A DNA stretch of 58,949 bases from Chloroflexota bacterium (GTDB lineage Bacteria > Chloroflexota > Anaerolineae > Anaerolineales > Villigracilaceae). A program made the position numbers and the translations under genes. The number at the start of each line of letters is the position of its first letter. Position 1 is the first letter of the stretch. The notes beneath the pieces are model-generated. The model did not search any database, was not told the origin of the DNA, and saw only the letters and a program-made list of their open reading frames with translations. Positions 8,754 to 17,290 of this stretch are shown here, one piece after another. The DNA lies in NCBI GenBank assembly GCA_016866215.1, contig VGNE01000021.1:1-58949 (forward strand), written 5' to 3'.

Positions 8754-9968
8754 ATGTTACGAAAAATTCTTTTCCCAATTCTGCTGACCTTTGCCTTGCT
8801 TGCCAGCCTTGTGGGAGTTGCCCATGCCGCCCCGCCCAAAGGGGTGGACCACCTGCGCGGGCGCTGGGATGGAGTCATTCAGGGTTTGTTCGACGGAGAT
8901 CAACCCTTTGTGTTGATGCTCGATGAATTCCATCCCGATCCCAATGACCCATTGGCAACACTTTATAACGGTTGTATGGCGGTTGGCGCTAACGCGGCAT
9001 TTGCTCCGGTCTCTGCCCGCTTCACCCCATTGGGGAGCGGCAATTACGATATGACCCTTTTCGGGACAGCGCTGGGTTCGGTCATCAAACTGGAGGGTGG
9101 CGCTTCCACCAACGATGCAACCGTCACCGATGATCCCGCCAGCGGTGCGTGGCAGACTGCGAACCAGGGCGGCGATTGGACTGCCTATCACCATGACCGG
9201 CGTGAACCAAGCTGCCCAACTGTGCAATTGGGCGGGGAACTCTTCTTCGATGCCAGCATTAATGGAATCGTTGGAATTCAACCGGATGAAAGCAGGAATG
9301 AAGGCAACATCATCGAAGGGTTCAGCAATATCGTTTCCTCTGGCTTGAAAGCTGCTTTGCCCGATGGTTCAAGCGTGACGATTCCGTTCTACACAGACCT
9401 TTTCTCGCCGAATGTGAATTTCGTGGATAACTTCCGCTACTTGCAGGATTTTCCCAATCTGCCTGCTGCTGGAGAAACATACACATTCACACTGCTGGAT
9501 GTCTTTGGCGACCCCATTCCTGGAACAACCGTCACGGACGTTTGGTATGCCTGCGCTGCCGATGCGCCTCGTAATGTAGCTGCCACGATGGATACGGACG
9601 GCATTCATGTCACATGGAATGCGCCAGCGTCCGCGCCCGGCTTCGACCCGGCGAACTTTGTCGGCTTTTATCAGATCGAGTTGTACCCAGATGGCGGCGG
9701 TGGATTCGGTTTCGGCTCGAACGGAGTTGCTTCACCTGCCCATCTCATTCCCTTCAACTCGTTTGGCGGTGGTGCGCCCGGATCGCCCGATGGATTCGAT
9801 TTCGGTTCATCCCTGTCCGAACTGGAGAATGGCGTCTATTACTTTGATGTGATCTCGTTCTCTGAAGCCTTTGGTGCAGGTTCTGTCGGGCTTGAGTGCC
9901 AGATCCGCGCGTACGATGAACAGGTTCGTTTCGAGAAATCCGGCGATACAGTCATCTTATTGCCTTGA
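8754..9968 (+). CDS. Secreted protein with a C-terminal fibronectin-like domain, function unknown
   Basis: A 404-residue protein with a Sec signal peptide (LLTFALLASLVGVAHA, cleavage predicted after AHA near residue 26). The mature part starts with a beta-rich domain containing RGRWDGVIQGLF and repeated Asp/Gly-rich strands. Residues ~270-390 have the layout of a fibronectin type III domain (APRNVAATMDTDGIHVTWNAP, then FYQIELYPDGG, and GVYYFDVISF). No lipobox, catalytic motif or sorting signal is seen, so it should be released or wall-attached. The ribosome binding site AGGAG lies 9 bases before the ATG. It follows the lipoprotein gene by 64 bases that contain a hairpin, and is followed by a strong terminator. 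Confidence 0.75.
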   Translation: MLRKILFPILLTFALLASLVGVAHAAPPKGVDHLRGRWDGVIQGLFDGDQPFVLMLDEFHPDPNDPLATLYNGCMAVGANAAFAPVSARFTPLGSGNYDMTLFGTALGSVIKLEGGASTNDATVTDDPASGAWQTANQGGDWTAYHHDRREPSCPTVQLGGELFFDASINGIVGIQPDESRNEGNIIEGFSNIVSSGLKAALPDGSSVTIPFYTDLFSPNVNFVDNFRYLQDFPNLPAAGETYTFTLLDVFGDPIPGTTVTDVWYACAADAPRNVAATMDTDGIHVTWNAPASAPGFDPANFVGFYQIELYPDGGGGFGFGSNGVASPAHLIPFNSFGGGAPGSPDGFDFGSSLSELENGVYYFDVISFSEAFGAGSVGLECQIRAYDEQVRFEKSGDTVILLP

Positions 9969-10008
9969 GAGTGACTGAAGGGGGTGAAAGGGGGGATGTA
10001 TGAAAGGA

Positions 10009-10035
10009 GCCCCGCGTATTCGCGGGGCCCATTTG
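10009..10035. terminator. Intrinsic terminator between convergent units
   Basis: An 8-bp GC-only stem (10009-10016 with 10021-10028) closes a TATT loop and is followed by a T-rich run on the plus strand. It lies between the secreted-protein gene (plus) and the end of the kinase pseudogene (minus), and could serve both. Confidence 0.75.
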
Positions 10036-10045
10036 ATTTATAAAT

Positions 10046-12336
10046 TTATGCTGTTTCTGCCTTACCCAGCTCAGATTGGAGGGGTTCACCCATGCGCTGT
10101 GCTTCACCGTTCTCCAGCTTGGTCAACGGCAGGATGATGTGGAACTGACTGCCGGGGAAGTTGACCGTCATAGCCGGGGCTTTCCACCCAGATGCGCCCG
10201 CCGTGCGCCTCGACGATGCCTTTGGAGAGTGCCAAGCCCAAACCTGCGCCGCCGCCTTTGAAGCGCGATTTGCTGGTGGAGTGTTTGCCCAGTTCGCCGG
10301 GCTGATAAAACTTCGAAAAGATCACTTTGCGCAGATTCGGGTCAACGCCCACGCCAGTATCGCCAACGATAACTTCCACGCCGCCGTTCGGCAGGTTGAT
10401 AATGGTAGGGATGTGCTTGCCGCTGATGGTGATCCAGCCGTTATTGGGCGTGAATTTAATGGCATTACGAATAAGATGATGGAATAATTTTTCCAACAGG
10501 TGCGAGTCCGCTTTGACGAGCGGCATGGCGGGGATTCGAATGGTGAGTATTTGCTCACGTTCCCTGACGGTTTTCACATGCTCCAAACACACCTGCTGGA
10601 TCAGTTGGGCAAGGTCCACAGACTGGAGATGCGGCTTGAGCGAACGCGCGTCAATCTGCGCGATGTCGAACATCGAGTCCATCACTTCGTGCAGGCGTAA
10701 GGTTCCGTCGTGGATGCCCTTCATCATGGACTTTTGTCCCTTTTCGAGTTTGGGGTCATCCATCAACATCTCGGTATAACCTTTGATGACGGTTAACGGC
10801 GTGCGTAGTTCGTGCGAGGCGATGCTGATGAAGTCGGACTTCGCCTGGTCGATGCGCTGGAGTTCCTGGTTGTTCTTTTCGAGCGTGCGGCGGGCTTGTC
10901 TCAATTCCTGGTTCAGGCGCATGAGATTGTCTCTACGAGGCGGGCGTTTTCGAGCGCCACGGCGGTCTGGTTGGCGTGTGCGCTGAGGACGGAGAGGTCT
11001 TCGCGAGTATAGCGATTTCCGCTTAACTTTGAACCAAAGGCAAGCAGACCGATCCATTGCTTCTTGGCAAAGATGGGAATATACACCTCCGAGCGCAGTT
11101 CGTTGAACCAATTCCGTTCGGCGGGAGATGTGTTTCGATAAGCAGGGAGCAGGTCCAGGTCATATTGAAGAAGCGCTTTTTGTTCGCGGATGAGGTACGA
11201 AGCGATGACCCCGTCCTCTTCCAATTCCACCACCACCACCACCAATTGTCGTTCTTCCGGGCTGCGGGCAGAGCGGAGTTTATATGTCTTGCGCCCATCG
11301 GCTTGACGTTCGGAGTCCACCAGAAATAAAAAGCCGCGTTCGATCTGCATCGCTTCGAGCATGATGCCGATGGCAATGCTGGCGAGGCGGTCCATATCGA
11401 GGATGTTGCTGATGCTTTCGCTGTATTGGTGGATGGTCAGGCTGGCATCGTATTGATCGCCTTTCATCCATCATGTGTTGATGGCGCGTGAGACCAGGTC
11501 GGTGAGCGGTGAGAAGATTAGCGCGAGGAAGAGCGCGACCACAGCGCCAGCCAGGAGCGGGTTGAAATTTGCGCTCCGCCAAACAGGGCTTGAATGATCA
11601 GAAAACCGGCGATATAAAAACCAACAATGCCGATGGTACTGGCAACGTAGATCAGGATGCGGCGCGTGATATTTTTTAGGTCTGGCACGTAATGCGTGCC
11701 GACGACATACGCCATGCCGATGGCAACGAACAAACGCACAGGCTGACCCATGATGAGGGCGCCGGAAAATAAGAGGATATCGTTCAACAGGGTGAAGATA
11801 ACTGGCGCCCACCAATATCCCAGCCGGCTGCGAAGGAGCGGCTGGCGGCTTTGGCGCTGCGCGTTGGACAGGTTCAGGATCATGACGATGGTCAGGATGA
11901 GCCATCCCAGCATGATCCATGCCGGACCCAGCCGCGAGCGATACAATACCAGTTCGCCATTCGTCCAAAGCACATCCAATAAATTCAATGCGTTCGTCAG
12001 GATCAATGCCAGCCCGAGTATCCACACCCCGAAATAACCGAGCCAAGCCTACCACAGATCGCGTTGCAGGAAGACCTGCGGCGTGATCATCAACACAATG
12101 GCGGGCGTGAATGAAATGTATGTTTGAAGTTCTTGAAAGAGAAAGCTGTTATCCCCGCGGTTCTGCCAGATGGCTTCTGCGATGTTGATAACCATGGCAA
12201 GCAGAGCATACAGAACGACCAGCCACGTGGCAGAGCCTTGCCCTTCCTCCCGTCGCTGAATGGCAAAAAAAATGACAGGCAGGTAGAACACGCCAATGAA
12301 CAAAAGGATGATGACTTGGGCTAGCGATGCGCTCAT
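10046..12336 (-). pseudogene. Broken membrane histidine kinase with GAF domain
   Basis: Joined across its frames this region encodes a complete sensor kinase: several N-terminal membrane helices (12336-11480), a GAF domain (RGFLFLVD ... SAHANQTAVALENARLVE, about 11450-10930), then HisKA (SHELRTPLTVIKGYTEML) and HATPase_c (HHLIRNAIKFTPN, VGDTGVGVD, GGGAGLGLALSKGIVEAHGG) to a stop at 10046-10048. The frame is interrupted five times: TAG at 12049-12051, a one-base shift near 11566-11570, TGA at 11471-11473, a shift near 10929-10934 and another near 10164-10168. The separate open pieces are about 12049-12336, 11518-12027, 10913-11467 and 10104-10940. All catalytic motifs are still readable, so the damage is recent or partly sequencing error. 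No partner response regulator is adjacent. Confidence 0.8.
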
Positions 12337-12366
12337 GATGGTGGCTAAAATTTTACTCTAATTCAT

Positions 12367-12382
12367 TGATAATCGGTTATCA
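12367..12382. promoter_or_regulatory. Palindrome, possible operator, in a divergent promoter region
   Basis: TGATAA and TTATCA flank a TCGG spacer, giving a perfect 6-bp inverted repeat only 8 bases before the GH13 start codon and 30 bases from the kinase pseudogene start. It is placed to let a dimeric repressor control one or both genes. No regulator can be assigned. Confidence 0.35.
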
Positions 12383-12390
12383 TTATTGTT

Positions 12391-15300
12391 ATGCTAACTT
12401 CACGCGCCTCCCGTCTTAAGTACAATTTTTTGCAGGATTATTTCCGCCCGGACGGGCATGTTATTTTTTCGGATTTGGCTTCCGCCCGCGCTTTTGCCGC
12501 CCAAATGTCAGCGCTTCGCCCGGACCCCATGCCTGCCACTGACCTATATGCGCTTTCCCTGCTCGATGAGGCCTATCACATCCTCCTCAAACATTTTTTA
12601 AGCAGCCATACTGACGTGATGGCGCGCGCCATGGGCATGGTGCAATCCAACCCTGGATCCAAATATCACCTAACCCTTAACAAATTCACCGAGGAATTTC
12701 CTCCCCTTTCCGTTTTTTACGGGGAGGTGACGGCGGGCGATTATCTTTCCACTAATAATCCGACCTCTGGAGAATTTGGCGGCGATCTGCGCGCAGCCGC
12801 CATCGAAGAAATGTTGTTGATCCATACCGCCAATAAAAACCCAGCCGTAAACCGCTGCAAGGAATTGGTTGATGAGACGGCAATGAGCGATTCCGCATAT
12901 ATGGAATTCATGCAATCCCTGCTGGGTTTCTTCGACCGCCATCCCGGATTTGACAAGAACGATTCTTCACAAGGCGAAACCCTCACAGATGTTCTTTTCG
13001 CTCCGATCAAAGCCTCTCCTGATTCTTTGGAAGGTCAATTACGTTTCATCGTTGAAAAATGGGGATATTTGCTTGGTGAATTATTTTCTGTTCGCATATT
13101 GCGTGGGTTGGATTTCATCCGCGAAGAAACCATCCGCCAGAGACATGAATCGTTCGATTCGAAAAAAGCTGAAACTCTCGTGCCGAATTTTACAGGCAGT
13201 GAATACGCGGAGTATGAGCGTTACAGTCCGGATAAAGACTGGATGCCGCAGTTGATTCTGCTTGCCAAGAATACCCATGTCTGGCTCGGCCAACTCTCCA
13301 AAAAATATCGGCGCGAAATAACGACCCTCGATCAAATTCCAGACGAAGAATTGGATCTGCTGGCCTCGCGCGGATTCACTGGACTCTGGCTGATCGGTCT
13401 ATGGGAGCGCAGCCGCGCATCGCAGATTATCAAACAACGCATGGGTCAGGCAGATGCGTTCGCATCGGCCTATTCCCTGCATTCGTACGATATTGCCAAT
13501 GATCTTGGCGGCTGGGAAGCATTGCATAATCTCCGCTCGCGGGCGTGGGTGCGCGGCGTTCGGCTGTCCGCTGACATGGTTCCCAATCACATGGGCATTG
13601 ACTCGCAATGGGTCATCGAACATCCCGATTGGTTTATCTCGCTCGACCAGTCTCCCTATCCCTCCTACACCTTCAACAGCGAAAACCTGTCCGACGACCC
13701 ACGCGTAAATATTGTCTTGGAAGATCATTACTATAATCATTCAGACGCTTCTGTTGTCTTTCGACTAACAGACTATCGGACTAATGACTGCAAGACTAAA
13801 TACATCTATCATGGCAATGACGGCACGTCTTTCCCGTGGAATGATACTGCTCAACTTGATTACAGCAATCCTGAGGTGCGTGAAGCTGTCATTCAAGTCA
13901 TCCTGCATGTCGCACGCAATTTCCCCGTCATTCGTTTTGATGCGGCTATGACCCTCGCCAGGAAACATGTTCAACGCCTGTGGTTCCCTGAGCCAGGCGC
14001 GGGCGGGGCGATCCCATCCCGTTCGCAATACGGCCTGACCAAAGCCGAGTTTGATGAAAAAGTTCCCGAGGAATTCTGGCGGGAAGTTGTTGATCGTGTT
14101 GCAAAAGAAGTCCCCGATACGTTGTTGCTCGCCGAAGCATTCTGGCTGATGGAGGGATATTTTGTCCGCACGCTTGGAATGCACCGCGTTTACAACTCCG
14201 CATTTATGCACATGCTGCGCGATGAAGATAACGCCAAATACCGCCTTGCCATCAAGAACATACTTGAGTTTGATCCGCAAATTCTCAAGCGTTATGTCAA
14301 CTTCATGAACAATCCCGATGAAAAAACCGCCGTCGAGCAGTTCGGCAATGGCGATAAATATTTTGGCATTTGTACTTTGCTATCTACTTTGCCGGGCTTG
14401 CCCATGTTCGGTCACGGACAAGTGGAAGGTTATGCCGAAAAATATGGGATGGAATTCCGCCGCGCCAAATGGGATGAGACTCCAGACGACGGACTCGTCC
14501 GCGGACACGAATGGCGCATCTTCCCGCTCCTTCACCGCCGAGCCCTGTTTGCCGACGTGGAGCATTTCCTGCTCTTTGACTTTTATCTGCCAAACGGCGG
14601 CGTGGACGAAGAAGTCTTCGCATACTCCAACCGCTTCAACGACCCTTCGACACGCTTCGCGTCAGGGCAGGCTCAACGCGGACTGGTCATCTATCACAAT
14701 AAATTCGCCGATACACGCGGCTGGGTCAAAACCTCCGCGCCATTCAAAGATAATTCTTCGGGTAAAACATTACGTAAAAACATAGCCGAGGGAATGGGTT
14801 TGCCGCGTGAGGGATTTGTTATCTTCAAAGATTATGTCACCCGCCTTGAATACATCCGCTCCTGCGAAGAAATATGGGACAAAGGCATGTATTTTGAATT
14901 AGGCGCTTATCAATGCCACGCCTTTATGGATTGGCGTTTCGTGGAGGGCAGTCATTGGGAATTGGTAAATAGCGCTTTGAACGGCGCGGGTGTCGAATCC
15001 ATACAGGCGAAGTGGATGGAACTCTTCAAAGACAAGGATGAAGGATTAACGCTTCGCGTGAAGGATGAAGAAAAGAAGAAACTAAGAGGTAAGAAGAAAG
15101 AAGTGGTTGTGGTGAAGGCGAAGAAGGAAAGAGGAAAGCCTGCTCTCCCGAAAAAGCATCGGGACAATATGAGCCGTGCCGAAGGGAAGGAAGAAGTGGT
15201 TGCTGCAAAGACGAAAGCGCCAACGAAAAAGGCTGATGTTGCTAAAAAAGTTCAACCTAAAGCAAAGAAGCCTGTCGTAAAAAAGGTTATTGCCGTGAAA

Positions 15301-15408
15301 ACGAAACCTGAGAAAAAAACTACAGCGAAAGCAAAACTAGTTGTAAAGAAGGTAGTTAGAACATCGTTCCCGAAAGGGAAGAAATCTGTGACAAAGAACA
15401 CGAATTAA
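12391..15408 (+). CDS. GH13 alpha-amylase-family enzyme with lysine-rich C-terminal tail
   Basis: A 1005-residue protein. Residues ~1-300 are helical and unassigned. A GH13 (beta/alpha)8 barrel follows with conserved regions in order: DMVPNHMG (~396), VIRFDAAM with the nucleophile Asp (~516), LLLAEAFW with the acid/base Glu (~581) and NNPDE with the third Asp (~644). It should hydrolyse or transfer alpha-glucans; no signal peptide is seen, so it probably acts on internal glycogen-like polymer. After ~residue 885 comes a tail of about 120 residues dominated by Lys, Ala, Val and Pro, like histone H1-type tails, which could bind nucleic acid or polyanions. A dispersed palindromic repeat lies inside the tail (15143-15186) in frame. 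Exact GH13 subfamily is not resolved. Confidence 0.85.
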   Translation: MLTSRASRLKYNFLQDYFRPDGHVIFSDLASARAFAAQMSALRPDPMPATDLYALSLLDEAYHILLKHFLSSHTDVMARAMGMVQSNPGSKYHLTLNKFTEEFPPLSVFYGEVTAGDYLSTNNPTSGEFGGDLRAAAIEEMLLIHTANKNPAVNRCKELVDETAMSDSAYMEFMQSLLGFFDRHPGFDKNDSSQGETLTDVLFAPIKASPDSLEGQLRFIVEKWGYLLGELFSVRILRGLDFIREETIRQRHESFDSKKAETLVPNFTGSEYAEYERYSPDKDWMPQLILLAKNTHVWLGQLSKKYRREITTLDQIPDEELDLLASRGFTGLWLIGLWERSRASQIIKQRMGQADAFASAYSLHSYDIANDLGGWEALHNLRSRAWVRGVRLSADMVPNHMGIDSQWVIEHPDWFISLDQSPYPSYTFNSENLSDDPRVNIVLEDHYYNHSDASVVFRLTDYRTNDCKTKYIYHGNDGTSFPWNDTAQLDYSNPEVREAVIQVILHVARNFPVIRFDAAMTLARKHVQRLWFPEPGAGGAIPSRSQYGLTKAEFDEKVPEEFWREVVDRVAKEVPDTLLLAEAFWLMEGYFVRTLGMHRVYNSAFMHMLRDEDNAKYRLAIKNILEFDPQILKRYVNFMNNPDEKTAVEQFGNGDKYFGICTLLSTLPGLPMFGHGQVEGYAEKYGMEFRRAKWDETPDDGLVRGHEWRIFPLLHRRALFADVEHFLLFDFYLPNGGVDEEVFAYSNRFNDPSTRFASGQAQRGLVIYHNKFADTRGWVKTSAPFKDNSSGKTLRKNIAEGMGLPREGFVIFKDYVTRLEYIRSCEEIWDKGMYFELGAYQCHAFMDWRFVEGSHWELVNSALNGAGVESIQAKWMELFKDKDEGLTLRVKDEEKKKLRGKKKEVVVVKAKKERGKPALPKKHRDNMSRAEGKEEVVAAKTKAPTKKADVAKKVQPKAKKPVVKKVIAVKTKPEKKTTAKAKLVVKKVVRTSFPKGKKSVTKNTN
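15143..15186 (-). repeat. Family A palindromic repeat inside the GH13 tail
   Basis: The reverse complement matches the family A unit seen at 31201-31260, 32430-32470, 33601-33635 and 50935-50968: a cggctca element, a short gap, then a GTCCCGATG/CTTTTTCGGGAG inverted repeat. Here it is translated in frame as the segment around PALPKKHRDNMSRAEG. Confidence 0.65.
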
Positions 15409-15582
15409 AAGTGAAGACCTGCGAGATTTTTACGAAATACCCTTTGGGTGAAATCTCGCAAGTCTTTGATCGAGCGGAAAAAACCCTTGCGATGTAGAAT
15501 CAGCCCCAAAGTTAACTCGGATGCGCGTAGATTGCCAAACCTACAATTCCCATACGAATCCACGATAGTCCCATTTTTGTTA

Positions 15583-15611
15583 TTGACTCACACTTTGAAA
15601 AGTACTATACT
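15583..15611 (+). promoter_or_regulatory. Consensus sigma-70-type promoter
   Basis: TTGACT (15583-15588) and TATACT (15606-15611) are separated by exactly 17 bases. This is the best housekeeping promoter seen in the window. Transcription should start near 15618 and read the leader in front of the SWIM-motif gene. Confidence 0.8.
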
Positions 15612-15617
15612 CGTCAT

Positions 15618-15704
15618 ATCGAGGTAACGCCCATATGCGCTTATTTCATGGAAACACCCAAGCAGGTTGATTTAACACGCGGATATCCCCGCGTGTATTT
15701 TTTT
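15618..15704 (+). ncRNA. Candidate small RNA or attenuator leader
   Basis: From the predicted start near 15618 the transcript would run about 85 bases and meet a strong intrinsic terminator: an 8-bp stem (15675-15682 with 15689-15696), a 6-base loop and a run of seven Ts. The terminator ends 26 bases before the SWIM-motif start codon, so most transcripts should stop there unless something prevents it. I recognise no known riboswitch class, 6S RNA or tmRNA in it. It could be an independent small RNA or a leader that controls the gene by attenuation. Both are inference. Confidence 0.45.
15675..15704 (+). terminator. Intrinsic terminator upstream of a start codon
   Basis: Stem ACACGCGG/CCGCGTGT followed by A and seven Ts. 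It lies between a good promoter and the ribosome binding site of the SWIM-motif gene. Confidence 0.8.
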
Positions 15705-15730
15705 ATTCCCTCAAAAAGGAGACTCGTACA

Positions 15731-15973
15731 ATGGATTCTGGACTGATCGGCAAGGTTGAAAAAGCAAAACGATATGCAGAGGATAGGCATCGCTTCCACT
15801 TCAATCAATTTGATCTTGATTTTCACGGCGACAATAGCGAACACCATGTTTCTTACGATGAAGGCGTTTTTAACTGCGATTGCGAGTTTTTCATTACCCA
15901 CCAGCGCTGCGGACACACCATGGCGATTGAAATCCTGCTCAAGGATATGATCGTTGAACCAGTGAAAGTTTAA
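15731..15973 (+). CDS. Small SWIM-type zinc-binding protein
   Basis: An 80-residue protein. The motif CDCEFFITHQRCGH (residues ~50-63) fits the SWIM zinc finger (C-x-C-x(n)-C-x-H), a fold used in protein or nucleic acid binding. The N-terminal half (KVEKAKRYAEDRHR, FDLDFHGDNSEHHV) is a short helix plus two strands. It appears to be a free-standing SWIM module of a type I recall in other Anaerolineae; function unknown. AAGGAG lies 9 bases before the ATG. It forms its own unit with a promoter (15583), a terminator-containing leader and a terminator downstream (15990), which suggests tight control. Confidence 0.75.
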   Translation: MDSGLIGKVEKAKRYAEDRHRFHFNQFDLDFHGDNSEHHVSYDEGVFNCDCEFFITHQRCGHTMAIEILLKDMIVEPVKV

Positions 15974-15989
15974 CTTAAATCGAATATAT

Positions 15990-16026
15990 AAACTGCCTTC
16001 CGCGTAAGTGCGAAGGCAGTTTTGTT
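15990..16026 (+). terminator. Intrinsic terminator after the SWIM-motif gene
   Basis: An 11-bp stem (15990-16000 with 16012-16022) runs into a T-rich tract, 17 bases after the stop codon. Confidence 0.85.
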
Positions 16027-16040
16027 ATTATTATCAACTC

Positions 16041-16073
16041 CTTCTCCCCAATCCACAGTTATTTGGGAGAAGG
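16041..16073. repeat. Palindromic intergenic repeat
   Basis: CCTTCTCCC (16041-16049) pairs with GGGAGAAGG (16065-16073). The style matches the CCCTCTCCC/GGGAGAGGG palindrome at 29478-29499 and looks like a dispersed REP-type element. Confidence 0.5.
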
Positions 16074-16130
16074 TTGAGGTGGGGGCACGTTCTCATTAAA
16101 TCTTAAAGATTATGGTGTACAATTTTCCTT

Positions 16131-17213
16131 ATGAAATCACAATTTTCCCGGCGTGACTTTTTAAAACTTGGCGGGCTTACTTTGGGCGGGCTGGCCTTTT
16201 CTCCTTTTCTGCCAGGACTGACCAGTTTCGACGACAGTTTTGTTGTGCGCATCGCCACGGCTGAGATGCCGGTTCGCAAGGAGCCGACGGATAAAAGCCG
16301 TATCGAGTTGACCAGGTACCGCGATGAACTTGTGCATATCTATGGGGAAGTAACCGCCGAAGAGCCGCTGCATAACCCGGTCTGGTATCGAGTGTGGGGG
16401 GGGTACCTTCATCGCGGACGTTTGCAGAAAGTGAAAACGATCTACCAGACACCGCCCACCGCCATCCCCGAAGGCAAAAGACTACTAACTGAAGTCTCTG
16501 TCCCTTTCACGACTCCATATCGTTTTTCCAAAACATTTGGCTGGCAGCCATTGTCGCCTCCTTTGTATTACGGTTCCGCTCATTGGGTCGAAGCGCTGGA
16601 AGCAGGGCCAGAAATGGCGGATTACAAAGGTGCCTGGTATCGTATTTTTGATGAACTGGATTCCAATGTATCGTACCATGTGCCAGCCATCCATTTACGG
16701 GTTTTTTCACCTGAGGAAATGGATCCGATCACACCGGATGTGCCTCACGAACAAAAGAAGATCGAGGTCAATCTTTCATCGCAAGCCCTGTTTGCCTACG
16801 AATATGGAAACCTTGTATTCCAGACCAAGATCTCCTCCGGCGTTCCCGGTGACCCGACCGGCGGCACGGGCATCAAAACCACCACGCCGGATGGCAAGTT
16901 TTTCATTCTGGAAAAAGATCCCGCTAAGCATATGGGGTATAGCTACTTTAGCAGTGAAACCACCGGAAATTTTCTGGCTGATATAGATAATTACGTACTT
17001 CCCGGCGTCCCCTGGACATCCTTCTTCACTACGCTGGGTCACGCTTTTCATGGCACGTACTGGCACGAAAATTTTGGAACGCCGATGAGTCATGGCTGTA
17101 TCAACATGCGCAGCGAGGATGCCAACTGGCTCTTCCGCTGGGCAAGGCCAATTCACACCAATGATGCAGTTGCCACCCGCGGGCTTGGCACAGTGGTTGA
17201 GATCCATTATTAG
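16131..17213 (+). CDS. Exported L,D-transpeptidase (YkuD), twin-arginine signal
   Basis: A 360-residue envelope protein. It begins with a twin-arginine-type signal (FSRRDFLKLGGLTLGGLAF), so it may be exported folded. A middle part (residues ~40-200) looks like SH3-type wall-binding strands. The C-terminal YkuD catalytic domain has FHGTYWHENFG and SHGCINMRSEDANWLF, with the catalytic Cys and both His present. It should make 3-3 cross-links in peptidoglycan or attach proteins to it. A second copy of the same layout lies at 34816-35973. The DNA methyltransferase gene follows after 77 bases. No terminator seen between them. Confidence 0.93.
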   Translation: MKSQFSRRDFLKLGGLTLGGLAFSPFLPGLTSFDDSFVVRIATAEMPVRKEPTDKSRIELTRYRDELVHIYGEVTAEEPLHNPVWYRVWGGYLHRGRLQKVKTIYQTPPTAIPEGKRLLTEVSVPFTTPYRFSKTFGWQPLSPPLYYGSAHWVEALEAGPEMADYKGAWYRIFDELDSNVSYHVPAIHLRVFSPEEMDPITPDVPHEQKKIEVNLSSQALFAYEYGNLVFQTKISSGVPGDPTGGTGIKTTTPDGKFFILEKDPAKHMGYSYFSSETTGNFLADIDNYVLPGVPWTSFFTTLGHAFHGTYWHENFGTPMSHGCINMRSEDANWLFRWARPIHTNDAVATRGLGTVVEIHY

Positions 17214-17290
17214 TATTTTTTGGATTCCCCCTCCAAACCGACTCTACACCCGAAGATTTGACACCCCAATCCTCAAGGATATGCTTCGCT

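Noticed and set aside
3823-9968. Possible phage-defence island around the STAND gene
   Set aside because: Neighbours are exported binding proteins and a small conserved protein; no nuclease, toxin or other effector is seen.
10046-12336. Recoding of TGA/TAG as Trp to explain in-frame stops in the kinase region
   Set aside because: Many intact genes in the window end in TGA (for example 3771, 25570, 39833), and the region also has frameshifts, so recoding is not supported.
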